A DNA stretch of 18,472 bases from Hepatocystis sp. ex Piliocolobus tephrosceles (taxonomy: Eukaryota > Apicomplexa > Aconoidasida > Haemosporida > Plasmodiidae): contig CABPSV020000350.1 of the NCBI GenBank assembly GCA_902459845.2, forward strand, positions 1 to 18,472, given 5' to 3'. The notes beneath the pieces were generated by a model, which did no database searches, had not been told where the DNA came from, and saw nothing but the letters and a program-made list of their open reading frames with translations. How positions within the stretch are numbered: position 1 is the stretch's first letter; every line of letters begins with the position of its first letter. This document shows positions 1 to 9,616 of the stretch, in pieces. The position numbers and the translations under genes were made by a program.

Positions 1-125
<125 letters not shown>

Positions 126-335
126 GCACAAGAAAGGGAAAAATGATGGATAAATATTTAAAACATGTTAAAAATGGTAAAAATTATAAATATGGTAAAA
201 ATAGGAAAAATAAATATAAAAGTGCTATAACTTTGTCAAAAAAAAAAATAATAACATAAAATCCTGTAACCCGAAGATATACAAATTAGCACATGGTATA
301 AATGTTTACAAATGTATATCGCATTTATATGTAAC

Positions 336-370
336 TTATGCGCATGTTCTTGCAAAATGCATGTGCGTAA
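336..370. other. Stem-loop in a complex island
   Basis: Bases 336-346 can pair with 360-370 over 11 positions. Nine are Watson-Crick pairs and two would be G-U wobbles in RNA, around a 13-nt loop. It lies in a stretch (about 260-410) that is visibly less A/T-monotonous than its surroundings. It could be part of a UTR or a small structured RNA, or it could be chance. Confidence 0.35.
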
Positions 371-492
371 CAAGTTTTACTTCTGTAGAGGGGTGAGTGA
401 TTTTAATTAAATGGTAATTAATAGAAGGGTTTACCAAAAAATGGTACATAAAAGGTTATTTTGCTGCATTTTTTTTTTTTTTTTTTCTTTTT

Positions 493-570
493 CACTTCTT
501 TTTCACATCTTTTACACTTCTTTTTCACCTCTTTTACACTTCTTTTTCACCTCTTTTACACTTCTTTTTT
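493..570. repeat. Pyrimidine-rich minisatellite, about 22-bp unit
   Basis: About 3.5 copies of a 22-bp unit alternate between CTTCTTTTTCAC and CTCTTTTACA blocks. Poly-T flanks it on both sides. The open frames through it are Phe/Ser/Leu-rich and look like repeat artefacts. Confidence 0.85.
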
Positions 571-893
571 TTTTTTCTTTTGCTTTATTTTATGTAACTT
601 TGCTATATAATGAAATGTATAATGGAAAAAAAAAAAAAAATGTTATTTTATATGCATATAGCACTATACCTTTTTACTAAATATATGCATAAACATTTTC
701 TCTATAAATATATTCTTATGATTTATCATATTCTTATTTATGTTTTTATAAATTTTTTTAAATACTCATTATCTCTTTTATTGACAAAGGTAACATAGTG
801 TTAATATAAAATTGTACTAACTACATTGAAATACAGAAAAAAAAAAATTTTAAATAAATTTTTAAAAACGATTTTTTTAAAATCAATTTTTTT

Positions 894-1000
894 AATAGTC
901 ACTTTTTTAACAGTCACTTTTTTAACAGTCACTTTTTTTAACAGTCACTTTTTTAACAGTCACCTTTTTAACAGTCACCTTTTTAACAGTCATTTTTTTT
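894..1000. repeat. Minisatellite, 15-16 bp unit
   Basis: About seven head-to-tail copies of AACAGTCACTTTTTT (and TTT-length variants). The first copy has AATAGTCAC and the last has AACAGTCAT. The T-run length varies between copies, as expected of replication slippage. Confidence 0.9.
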
Positions 1001-1340
1001 TTTAAAAACAATTTGTTTTGAAATATATTATTTTATAAAAACGTAAGTAAAATATGCATGTATGATAAATATTTTTTCTTAAATTTCATATACCAATTAC
1101 ATATAAAAAAACAAGAAAATCTGTTTAGTCAATTAACAGAGTAAACAAATAAATAAAAACGAGTGATAAACGAATCAATTATACAACTTGATGTTAACAG
1201 TATGCTTAAAAAGCAAGCAAATATCTACAAATATTATATAAAAAAAAAAAAAAAGGAAAAAGAGAAAGCATATATGTATACACGTGTACATATTATATAT
1301 AAATATATATATATATATATATAACATGATAAACCTGTTA

Positions 1341-1490
1341 TTTTGTCCTTTACTCTGTCCTTTATTTTGTCCATAATTTTGTCACTTAATTTGTCTTTTA
1401 TTTTGTCCTTTACTCTGTCCTTTATTTTGTCCTTTACTCTGTCCTTTATTTTGTCCTTTACTCTGTCCTTTATTTTGTCCATAATTTTGT
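1341..1490. repeat. Minisatellite, 24-bp unit made of two 12-bp halves
   Basis: The unit consists of the half-units TTTTGTCCTTTA and CTCTGTCCTTTA, repeated several times with an imperfect block near 1371-1400. Because 24 is a multiple of three, both strands stay open: the minus strand would read a Lys/Asp-rich DKIKDRVK repeat. No start context, splice site or flanking unique protein supports translation, so I call it non-coding DNA. Confidence 0.9.
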
Positions 1491-1665
1491 ACCTGATTTT
1501 ATTTTGCTACTATGTCATTCGATGGTAGTATGACTTGACTGTTTTATGTCTGTTTTGAAACTCAAAAAAAAAGGGCATCCTAAAATAGACAAAATTATAA
1601 ATATGTAAATAAATAAAAAAGTAACATATTAAAAAAAAAAAGGAATATAGTAAAACTGATATATG

Positions 1666-1731
1666 CGACATGACACGACATAACATGACATGATATGACA
1701 TGACATAACACGACATAACACGATACGACAC
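1666..1731. repeat. Pentanucleotide-type repeat (TGACA/TAACA/CGACA)
   Basis: About 13 consecutive 5-bp units of the form NRACA, mostly TGACA, CGACA and TAACA, ordered irregularly. This is a degenerate minisatellite in the upstream spacer. Confidence 0.85.
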
Positions 1732-1902
1732 TATATGAAGCTAAAATTTTTGTGCATAATAAAAAGCATAATGTAAAAAAAAAGGAAACTTATTTTGCAT
1801 GTTACTGTGAAATTTTTTAAATATATATAAACACATTAAAAAAAGTAAAATTATATATAGTTTTTAGAAAAAGCCTAACACATACAAATTGTAAAATATG
1901 AT

Positions 1903-1937
<35 letters not shown>

Positions 1938-2275
1938 TTTTATTTAAATATTTTTTTTCTGTATTATAATTTTCACTACGTTTTTTTTTTTTATCTCTCT
2001 CCTTCATTTTTAATTATGTTTGTTAGTATGCAAAAAGATAACTTCCACTTTTTTGTTAAAAAAAAAAAAAAAGACGAAGATAATGTTTTTATGACTATGG
2101 TTTTAGAGCAGTTACATTTGTAGATTATAAAATTCGTAATTAATTTTATTTTTTTAAATAAGTGGTGTATCACCAGATAATAAGTATCCCAATGTATAGT
2201 ACAACAGTCATTTTTGTTTATTTTTATAATTTTTTAAAAGAGGCAAAAACTAGCTTATAAAAGAGGAGGAATAAT

Positions 2276-2310
2276 TGTATGGAAACACTTTGTATGGAAA
2301 CACTTTGTAT
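2276..2310. repeat. Perfect 15-bp direct repeat upstream of the Myb1-type gene
   Basis: TGTATGGAAACACTT occurs twice back to back (2276-2290 and 2291-2305), followed by a third partial TGTAT. It ends about 107 bp before the ATG at 2417, so it lies in the likely 5' UTR or promoter. A regulatory role is possible but not shown. Confidence 0.85.
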
Positions 2311-2416
2311 ATGTGTGTTTAAGCTTAAAAGCTACAAGAAATAATAGTAATAATAATTTTCACAACGGTGTACATATATATAACAGCTAACTAGGTACAA
2401 AAACAAGAAAAAAAAA

Positions 2417-3682
2417 ATGGATTCGGATTTAGATTTGGGTTCGAATTTGGGTTTAGAAATTGACGAGTATGAACATTTGTGTATGTTAGAAGCAAAAATT
2501 CAGAACCAATTAAAAACTATTGATAGATTTATAAAAATAACAAAAAAAAATATTGAAAAGTTAAATGATTATATAAATAAAAGGTATCATGAAATAAAAG
2601 CTTTAGCAGGTAGAAAACCAAGTAGAATAAAATTAATGACGTCAGATAATAATCAACATATGACATTATTTTTTGATAAAGAATTTGGGTTAATACCATC
2701 CAATGAAGATGCATTAAAATTACATAAATATCAACAAATTTTTTCTAAATTTCGTAAAAAGTATGAATTTAAAAGAAAACATTGGACGAAAAAAGATATA
2801 ACTTTACTATTTCGGTTAGTGGAAGAGCAGGCAAAAAAATATGCTATAATATTTTTAATAGACCAAAATTTACCTTATGATTTAAAAATGCAAAAACATA
2901 AAGAAATTCAAGAAGAGAAAGATATTCAATACTTATTTAAACAAATAAAAATTTATTTTGATAAAAGGGGTTCTATGGCGGATGGTAGTCCTACGAAAAG
3001 CGATACAAAAGGTGAGAGAAAAAACGAGAGAAAAAGTGAAAGAAAAAACGAGAGAAAAAGTGAAAGAAAAAACGAGAGAATTAGTAAAGTAGAACACACA
3101 GACACAAATACATTACTAAAAACAGACATTAAAATAGACAACTCATTTTCTATTTTTTTAAAACAATTTTGGATAAACATTTCAGAAGAATTTCAAAATG
3201 TTGGAGATGCTATGGAATGTCAAAGAGTATGGTTGTATTATGGATGTTTCGAAGACGATAAACAAAAAAAATGGAACAATGAAGATTTAAAAAATTTATT
3301 AACTTTGAGTAAAAAATATAATGAAAGAAATTGGTTAAGTATAGCTAAAGAATTAAATAAAAATATAAGTCCGTTAAGTTGTTTTGAAAAATATTTGAAA
3401 ATAAATAAATTGCAAGAACAAAAACGAAAAGTAACATTAAACAGAATAGCATTTAATGTTTTAGAAGATATACATTTACAACTTATAGTCTCAATACTTG
3501 ATAATAAAAATTGGTATGAGATTCAAAAATATATGGAGTATTTAAATTCAAATAATGCTAGGTTTCAAATGAAAAATAAATTAAAAAATGATGAAAATGA
3601 AGATGAACAACATATAAATAGGTCTAAACGTCAAATAGCTTATAAGCGACGGTATTTACTCATAATCAAGGATAGGCAGTAA
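2417..3682 (+). CDS. MYB1: Myb/SANT-repeat DNA-binding protein, Myb1 type
   Basis: Single-exon gene, 421 aa, probably a nuclear sequence-specific DNA-binding regulator. The start has an A-rich context typical of Plasmodium. Myb-like Trp-spaced helices are visible. One repeat begins at Trp123 (residues 121-143) and seems to resume at Trp252 to Trp272 (249-275) after a long insert. A clear repeat follows at 286-331 (Trp286, Trp306, Phe323). A weaker one lies at 343-390 (Trp366). The insert carries a Lys/Glu/Arg/Asn repeat (KNERKSER, 201-221). A coiled-coil-prone segment lies near 20-60. Length and layout match what I recall of P. falciparum Myb1 (about 414 aa, linked to expression of asexual-stage genes). 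The next gene is convergent. Family call is firm; orthology rests on domain layout and remembered synteny. A SNAPc-type Myb subunit is the main alternative. Confidence 0.85.
   Translation: MDSDLDLGSNLGLEIDEYEHLCMLEAKIQNQLKTIDRFIKITKKNIEKLNDYINKRYHEIKALAGRKPSRIKLMTSDNNQHMTLFFDKEFGLIPSNEDALKLHKYQQIFSKFRKKYEFKRKHWTKKDITLLFRLVEEQAKKYAIIFLIDQNLPYDLKMQKHKEIQEEKDIQYLFKQIKIYFDKRGSMADGSPTKSDTKGERKNERKSERKNERKSERKNERISKVEHTDTNTLLKTDIKIDNSFSIFLKQFWINISEEFQNVGDAMECQRVWLYYGCFEDDKQKKWNNEDLKNLLTLSKKYNERNWLSIAKELNKNISPLSCFEKYLKINKLQEQKRKVTLNRIAFNVLEDIHLQLIVSILDNKNWYEIQKYMEYLNSNNARFQMKNKLKNDENEDEQHINRSKRQIAYKRRYLLIIKDRQ
3017..3079 (+). repeat. 24-bp coding minisatellite (KNERKSER) in the Myb1-type gene
   Basis: In-frame tandem repeat, about 2.6 copies of a 24-bp unit encoding KNERKSER. 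Each unit is two 12-bp halves (RKNE and RKSE) differing at few positions. It sits inside the insert that separates the two parts of the first Myb repeat. It is strongly basic and probably disordered. Confidence 0.9.
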
Positions 3683-3836
3683 GGATAACCTTGTACAATA
3701 AGTATATATATATATATATGAGTGGGTAGTTATTGGTATAAAATAGCTACATATATATTTGTATATGTAACAACTTTTACTACTACATTTTGTTACTTAT
3801 TCATTAAGTTTATTCATTTTTAAACTCGTTCTTCAA

Positions 3837-3870
<34 letters not shown>

Positions 3871-4402
3871 ATATGTATGTGTATATATGCTTATTTTATT
3901 TTATTTTTTTTTAATACTATACTTTTTCGTTATATCGATCGAGGGTGCACAATTTTGCATGTTCTCCTTGTTAATCATTTTAAAAATTAACTATTTTTGA
4001 TAATATATCAGTTTTTAAAAAAAAAAAGTAGTGATGTTTAATAGGTAAAAAAAAACGAAAGAAAAAAAAAACTTAAAAAAAAAAAACGTAACAAAAAAAA
4101 AAAACGTAACAAAAAAAAAAAAACGTAACAAAAAACAAAAACGAAACAAAATTTTACGTTATAAAAATGTGACAACTGATGGTATACAACTATTATAAAA
4201 AATGCTTTTTTTTTTTCTTTTTTTGTTTTTTTCTTTGGCATTGATGAATAGATGGATAAATGAATGAATGGATGAATGAATGGATGAATGGATGGATGCA
4301 TATACACATATATATGTCACTACTCAAGCAAGTTAAAATACTATTACTACTAGGAGTAATATCACTAGTACTACTTTTTTCCGCCTCTGTGTGCAACCGC
4401 AG
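3683..4402. other. Convergent intergenic spacer
   Basis: Spacer between two genes that point at each other, so it should hold both 3' UTRs. It contains (TA)n runs near 3701-3718 and 3838-3858, and an A-rich repeat with AACGTAAC blocks (about 4077-4146). A GATGAATG-type repeat lies at 4243-4298. No gene is visible; the open frames are Lys/Phe or Ile/His repeats. Confidence 0.8.
4243..4298. repeat. GATGAATG/GATG minisatellite
   Basis: About 14 tetranucleotide units (GATG, AATG and GATA variants) in tandem within the convergent spacer. The complementary strand reads as His/Pro/Ile/Ser repeats, which I take to be an artefact. Confidence 0.9.
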
Positions 4403-5527
4403 TTAGTTCCAACTTCCTTCCTCAATGTGCATTTGCTCATGTTCATCATTTAACTGTTTTTTTGCCACAGTTAAATAACCTGTATGTGTCTTGTTTTCTT
4501 TTTGGAACAATCTGTAGGGTGGTATTAATAAATCATTATATGAAAAAATTGTATTACAATTATAATTATTTACAGTTATATCTCCTGTTTTATTACTAAT
4601 TGCATTAACAGAAATGTTATCGACAGTTTTATCGATAATATTATTGACAGTGTTATCGACAATATTATTGACAGTGTTATCGACAATATTATTGACAGTG
4701 TTATCGACAATATTATTGACAGTGTTATCGACAATATTATTGACAGTGTTATTTTTGCGGGTGGAAGTGTGCACACTTTGACTAACTTCCATTTTACCAT
4801 TTTCTCGTTTTTTATTTTGAATAACACTCCATGACTTGTTAATCAATTCATATGTTATAATTTCGCAAAAATTATTTTCTTCTAATGCGTCTACTATTTT
4901 ATATACTTGTTCTATACATGGTAAAAAAATAACAATAATACCTCTCTCTTTTAACAGATTATGAAATTTTTTAATACATAACCATGGATTAGGCATATCT
5001 AATACAACTGAGTCTATTGTACCTTCTTTAAATTCTTTAAAATCGTAATTTATTATATCTTTATGATAAAATATTATATTATTTTTTATATTATAAAAAG
5101 ATTCATACTGTTTTTTTACTTGTAAATATCTTTCTTGATTAAATTCGAATGTATGAATAGTACCATATGGTAAAACTGAACTAGCCAGTGCATATGTTAA
5201 ACAACCTGTGCCTGTGCCTGCCTCTATAATAGTTTTATTCGGTAATGCATTAGCCAACAAACAAATAAAAGATATATCATGTTCATATAAAATTTGTGTT
5301 TGTCTTTTTAAGCTACTAGCTATTAATTCAGGTGATTTTTTTAAAACATATATATAATTTCTATATAATGTGTCATAAATTTTATGTCCATATTCTTTAC
5401 CTATAATATCCTTATGTAAAAATATCCCCTTTCTATTTGTTATAATACCTTCATTTTTTAATTTTACTAACTCCATGTTATAATCATCAACATAAACAAT
5501 AACGCTGTGATTTTCTTTTATACGCAT
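4403..5527 (-). CDS. TRM61: tRNA (adenine-58-N1)-methyltransferase catalytic subunit, Trm61 type
   Basis: Single-exon gene, 374 aa. Trm61 is the SAM-binding catalytic subunit that, with Trm6, makes m1A58 in the tRNA T-loop. Family hallmarks are in order: the N-terminal beta domain with RQTQILY (75-81) and DIS (84-86), the SAM-binding motif EAGTGTG (102-108), and the acidic strand end HTFEFN (125-130). Then come DMPNPW (177-182), FLPCIEQV (201-208), a Trp at 233 and the closing strand HTGYLTVAKK (348-357). Between the core and this last strand is an Asn/Val/Asp/Ile-rich insert of about 100 residues holding an 8-aa repeat. The ATG is the first in frame, after an AT-rich leader. Convergent with the Myb gene and divergent from the PI synthase gene. 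Mitochondrial TrmI-like enzymes are less likely, since the sequence matches eukaryotic Trm61 motifs. Confidence 0.93.
   Translation of the reverse strand: MRIKENHSVIVYVDDYNMELVKLKNEGIITNRKGIFLHKDIIGKEYGHKIYDTLYRNYIYVLKKSPELIASSLKRQTQILYEHDISFICLLANALPNKTIIEAGTGTGCLTYALASSVLPYGTIHTFEFNQERYLQVKKQYESFYNIKNNIIFYHKDIINYDFKEFKEGTIDSVVLDMPNPWLCIKKFHNLLKERGIIVIFLPCIEQVYKIVDALEENNFCEIITYELINKSWSVIQNKKRENGKMEVSQSVHTSTRKNNTVNNIVDNTVNNIVDNTVNNIVDNTVNNIVDNTVNNIIDKTVDNISVNAISNKTGDITVNNYNCNTIFSYNDLLIPPYRLFQKENKTHTGYLTVAKKQLNDEHEQMHIEEGSWN
4616..4747 (-). repeat. 24-bp coding minisatellite (TVNNIVDN) in the Trm61 gene
   Basis: In-frame repeat covering residues 261-304. There are four identical copies of TVNNIVDN, one variant ending in IIDK and a partial TVDN. 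On the + strand the 24-bp unit is two related 12-bp halves, GACAGTGTTATC and GACAATATTATT. It lies in the loop before the last core strand, where insertions should be tolerated. Confidence 0.93.
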
Positions 5528-5543
5528 TATTTTATTTAATTAT

Positions 5544-5679
5544 AAAAAAAGGGAAGGAAAGGAAAGGAAAGGAAAGGAAAGGAAAGGGAAAGGAAGGAAA
5601 GGGAAGGAAAGAGAAGGAAAGGGAAGGAAAGAGAAGGAAAGGGAAGAAAAAGGAAGAAAAGGGAAGAAAAGGGAAGAAA
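5544..5679. repeat. Homopurine GGAAA/GGGAAGAAA minisatellite
   Basis: An almost uninterrupted purine strand built of GGAAA, GGGAA and GGAAGAAA units. It begins about 17 bp upstream of the Trm61 start codon, so the Trm61 transcript would carry it as a pyrimidine-rich 5' UTR or promoter element. Homopurine runs with mirror symmetry can form triplex DNA in principle. Confidence 0.93.
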
Positions 5680-6449
5680 CGGTTTAAATATGTTATAAAA
5701 ACAGTTTAAAAAAAAGTTAAAGCAAATTAAAAAAAAAAACTAAAGCAAATTAAAAAAAAAAAAGGTAAAGCATATTAAAAAAAAAAAAAAAAAAAGTTTA
5801 AATCAATCAAAAACAAGTTTTTAAATCAGTTAAAAAAAATATTATTTTCTTTTTTTTTTGTTGGTAAAAAAGTGAAAATGATGAGGAAAAACGCATATAT
5901 ACATTTATACGACAACATAAGTTAAATAAAAAAAAAAAAAAAAAAAAAATGTATAGTACAACTTTAGATGTATATGCGTTTACATTATGTTGCGCTAAAG
6001 AAATATGTTGTATTATATCAGCCTAGGTAATGTTTTTATATATGCCACACTGGCATTTTTTTTTAAATATATTATTTTGATAATTTTTGAATATTAAAAA
6101 AAAATAAACAACATTCATGTTATTATATCCATTAATTTAAAATATAATATTTAATTAGTAACAAGGTGTGTCATAATATGTATATTAAATTTATGTGTTT
6201 TTTTTTTTTTTTTTTATGCACGTTTTTTTGCATGTAGCTTAATTTCTCATTTTTCATGAAGGCTATTAAAAAAAAAAAAAAAAATTAAAACAAATAAACA
6301 TTGTAAAACTGTGTTTTTTTTTAATATCAGGAAACCTACATAACAAGCAAATGATCAAATAGTTCTGCTGTGGTGCGTCGTATTATGCTACATAATATCG
6401 CATTGTATCACACTGCTTTGTTTTTAGATGGGAATATAAAATTAATTTG

Positions 6450-6450
<1 letters not shown>

Positions 6451-6485
<35 letters not shown>

Positions 6486-6494
6486 TTTTTTTTT

Positions 6495-6553
<59 letters not shown>
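6451..6553. repeat. Poly-T tract of about 100 nt
   Basis: T runs of about 30 to 50 nt are broken only by GC at 6483-6484 and a single C at 6507. The very long Phe or Lys open frames over it are artefacts. Such poly(dA:dT) tracts exclude nucleosomes, which suits a promoter region. Confidence 0.95.
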
Positions 6554-6554
<1 letters not shown>

Positions 6555-7157
6555 ATATTTTCCTTGATATGAAATAAAACCATATCGAGCTGAAGTGCTT
6601 ATTTTTAACATTTTTTTTTTTATTTTTTTATACTAACATATAAACATGTGAAAATATACATTAATTTTTCATTGCTTTATTAACTTGTTTATTCGCTTAG
6701 CTATTTATGCACTTACCCATTATTTTGCTCATTCATTCATCCTCTTATTCATTTATGGAATTATTAATTTATTCGATTGTTTACTTTACTACGTTTTTAA
6801 TTTATTATTAAATACACTATTGTAATTATTATAATTATAATATATATATATATATATATAAATCATAGTACATACTTAATATTATGATATTTTTTTATGT
6901 AACAAACAATTGCATTTTATAAATTTATATTTATCGACAAATCCATATAAACATACATACATATATATAAATATTGTAGTGTGTAAGTTTTTTAACATTA
7001 GATAAAGTGCTTTAGCTTTTTTAATATGAAACATGTTATTTAAATAAACACCTGAGTTTGATATTAAAGATAATTTTTTTAGAACATATTAAAAAAAAAA
7101 AAAAAAATTAAAAAAAAAAAAAATTAAAAAAAAAAAATTAAAAAAAAAAAAATAACA

Positions 7158-7283
7158 ATGTCGTTGAAGAAAATGACAAATCATAATGTTTATTTGTTCA
7201 TACCAAATATTATAGGTTAAATTAAAAACATAAAAAGTAAATGTGTATATATGTATGTACATATGTATTACTATTCGCATTTA

Positions 7284-7318
<35 letters not shown>

Positions 7319-8796
7319 GTGTGTGTGTCTGTTTTCATAATCACAGTAGCTATTAGAGTTTTTATACTTGTGCAAAAAATGTACACATTTACCGAGATTT
7401 ATTTGTTTTCTCTTTTTTTTTTTTTTCTCTCCCCCTTAAAGGTTATATTAGAGTATTGTTAGCATTATCAAGTTTTGCCATATTTCAAAAAAATCTTGTA
7501 ATTTTTTGCGTTTTTAATGCTGCAAATCAACTTTTAGATGCCGCAGATGGGTGGGCGGCAAGGAGATATAATCAAAGTTAATAATTAAATGAAAAGAAAA
7601 ATATATATATATATATATAAACCAAAAATCGAATCATGCATTTGTTTTATATTTTATTTTTTAAAGCTGTAAATACATTGGAATAGTATAGAAAATGTGT
7701 TTTATACATATTGTATATATATATATGTATATATAAACGTTTATATAAAACCACATATTTTATTTTATTTTATTTTTTCCCCTCTGTAGCATCAAACTTT
7801 GGTAAAATATTAGATCAAATTACCGACAGGTATTTCTTTTATGTTTTAATAAATTGAATTCATCTCAATTGGATGACTATTGTTTTTAATATTTATTACG
7901 TTTAGGCGAGTACATAAGTAAATATATAAAAAATATGCACATGTACAAATATATATATACACACAAATAATAACGAGCTCAATAAAAAACTGTATGTTGT
8001 AAAAATTATTTTTCTAATTTCTCAGATTATCAACTGTTTTATTATATCTTCTGAATAGTAACGTAAATAGCGAGTACATGATAGGTAAATAAAAGTATAT
8101 ATATGTATAAATACCTATGTTTGCGCATTAAACTTATTTTATTCATAAATTTGAACCTACTTCAAATACATAAAAAAAAAAAAAAAAAAAAATATTATTT
8201 TTTCTTTATAGCAATAGGATTACTTATGATCGCTGACATTGGAGGTCACTATATTCATGCAACTTCGTATGTAAAAAAAAAAAAAAACATAACCAGATAG
8301 ATAAAAATATTTTTAAACATATACATAAAAATATTAGTTGTATATTTGTACCATTTAAATATTGTAACATTTAAATAATTATGTACTTATAAAAACACCT
8401 AAATTTAATATTCGTTATTGCACGTTTATTTTTTTTTAATTAATTCGTTTTTGTTTTATTAGATGTCTTATAGCAGGAAATAAATCACATAAAAAAATCG
8501 ATGATGGAGATATATTACTTAAATTATATTATGAAAATCCAGGTACATTTTTAACTAAAAATACAATAAAAATATATATATATATTAAGTATTAAAAGTT
8601 TTCAGCATATATTTATGAATTTTTATATAAGTATGATTGCATCGTGTTATACTTTAATTTTTTTGTTTTATTTCATATATAGCCCTAATATATATATATA
8701 TATATAATCATTGTTTTCATATGAGACATGTATCATATAATTATTGTAATTATACGTGTAGTATATGCATATTCGCTACCTTGAAATGTTTTATTG

Positions 8797-8830
<34 letters not shown>

Positions 8831-9616
8831 CTCATTGATTTTGCATTAAAAACATAGAAAAATATATATATATATTATTTTTTACTTGTTTATTTATATT
8901 TTTAGCTGTAATGTTTGTATCAATAGTGTGCTATGAGACATTCTGGATATCTGCATATGTTTTTAAAGTATCAGCTGAACACCTGTTTATTCACAAATTA
9001 AGTAAATTAAAAGAAAAAAGAAATCAACATAATAACAGCTCAAGAAATAAAATAAAAGATGTTTCTATATATATATATATAGCAACCTTTGTTAATATAC
9101 AAATTTTAGAATATTTTTTATATTTTTTATGATATACTTAATATATATTTTATTTATATTATACACTGTTGTCTATATGTGCTATTTGTTGTCTATTTTG
9201 TTATTGTTATTATTATATATTTTTTTTTTCACCTCTCTTCAAGGTTATTATACGTTAATGTGTTCAATACCGTTGGCAATGTTTAAAGCGGTATGAATAA
9301 AAGGAAAGATGAAAAAATTGATAGTTAATTATTTATTTCATTGTTGCATCGCATAATAACATATTCGTTCACTCATGTGGAATTGTTTGCGTTTATATGC
9401 AACACATCGATGTTTATTATGTTTGTTTGTTCACGCACTCATTTGTTTTTCTGTTTGTTTACCCGTTATTTGCTTATTTTTTCATTTGTTGAGTTTATTT
9501 CTTTGTCAATTTTATTTATTTTTTTTAACTTTTTTTTTTTTCAGTACACGAATATATCTCAGGGCATTTATGGTGCCAACTTTTTAGTACAGATGGATAC
9601 CCAAAAAAAAAAATAA
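7158..9616 (+). CDS. PIS: Phosphatidylinositol synthase (CDP-diacylglycerol-inositol 3-phosphatidyltransferase), nine exons
   Basis: Makes phosphatidylinositol from CDP-diacylglycerol and myo-inositol, in ER/Golgi membranes. Exons by GT/AG and phase: 7158-7215, 7442-7576, 7790-7829, 8026-8084, 8212-8266, 8463-8542, 8906-9001, 9244-9290, 9545-9616. They join to 642 nt and 213 aa, the usual length (P. falciparum PIS is about 209 aa). The N-terminus NVYLFIPNIIGYIR is typical. Exons 2 and 3 rebuild the CDP-alcohol phosphotransferase motif exactly: Asp52, Asp55-Gly56, Ala59-Arg60, Gly69, Asp73, Asp77. Also PIS-like are the GNKSHKKID stretch (121-129) and the C-terminal SQGIYGANFL (195-204). About five hydrophobic segments are visible (near 14-45, 79-88, 96-116, 145-165, 174-192). 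Exon 7 is ended at a GTAAAT donor; reading on adds a Lys/Asn-rich tail that does not fit the family. All catalytic residues are present. Confidence 0.93.

Larger units (their letters stand above)
5528..7157. promoter_or_regulatory. Head-to-head spacer, presumed two-way promoter region
   Basis: The Trm61 gene leaves to the left and the PI synthase gene to the right, so this 1.6-kb stretch should contain both promoters and 5' leaders. It holds a homopurine GGAAA-type repeat (5544-5679), several poly-A runs (about 5700-5800 and 5929-5949) and a nearly pure poly-T tract (6451-6553). A (TA)n run lies at about 6840-6860. A-tracts separated by TT reach almost to the PIS start codon (7091-7152). No conserved element is recognisable; promoter function is inferred from gene orientation. 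Confidence 0.55.

Noticed and set aside
411..798. Two short frames of 89 and 62 residues on the + strand
   Set aside because: They are made of poly-Phe, pyrimidine repeat and poly-Lys, with no family-like sequence or splice context.
1234..1528. Overlapping open frames on both strands encoding DKIKDRVK or SFTLSFIL repeats
   Set aside because: They exist only because the 24-bp minisatellite is a multiple of three. There is no unique flanking protein, and the frames end in (TA)n or poly-A sequence.
2377..2392. TAACAGC as a possible Myb recognition site in the Myb1 promoter
   Set aside because: Does not fit the usual YAACKG core (A where G or T is needed), and single six-base matches are expected by chance.
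6370..6611. Poly-Phe and poly-Lys frames
   Set aside because: Direct translations of the 100-nt poly-T tract.
9002..9132. Continuation of PIS exon 7 as a Lys/Asn-rich tail ending in hydrophobic residues
   Set aside because: The GTAAAT donor at 9002 joins in phase to exons 8 and 9, which supply the typical PIS C-terminus. The read-through does not resemble the family.
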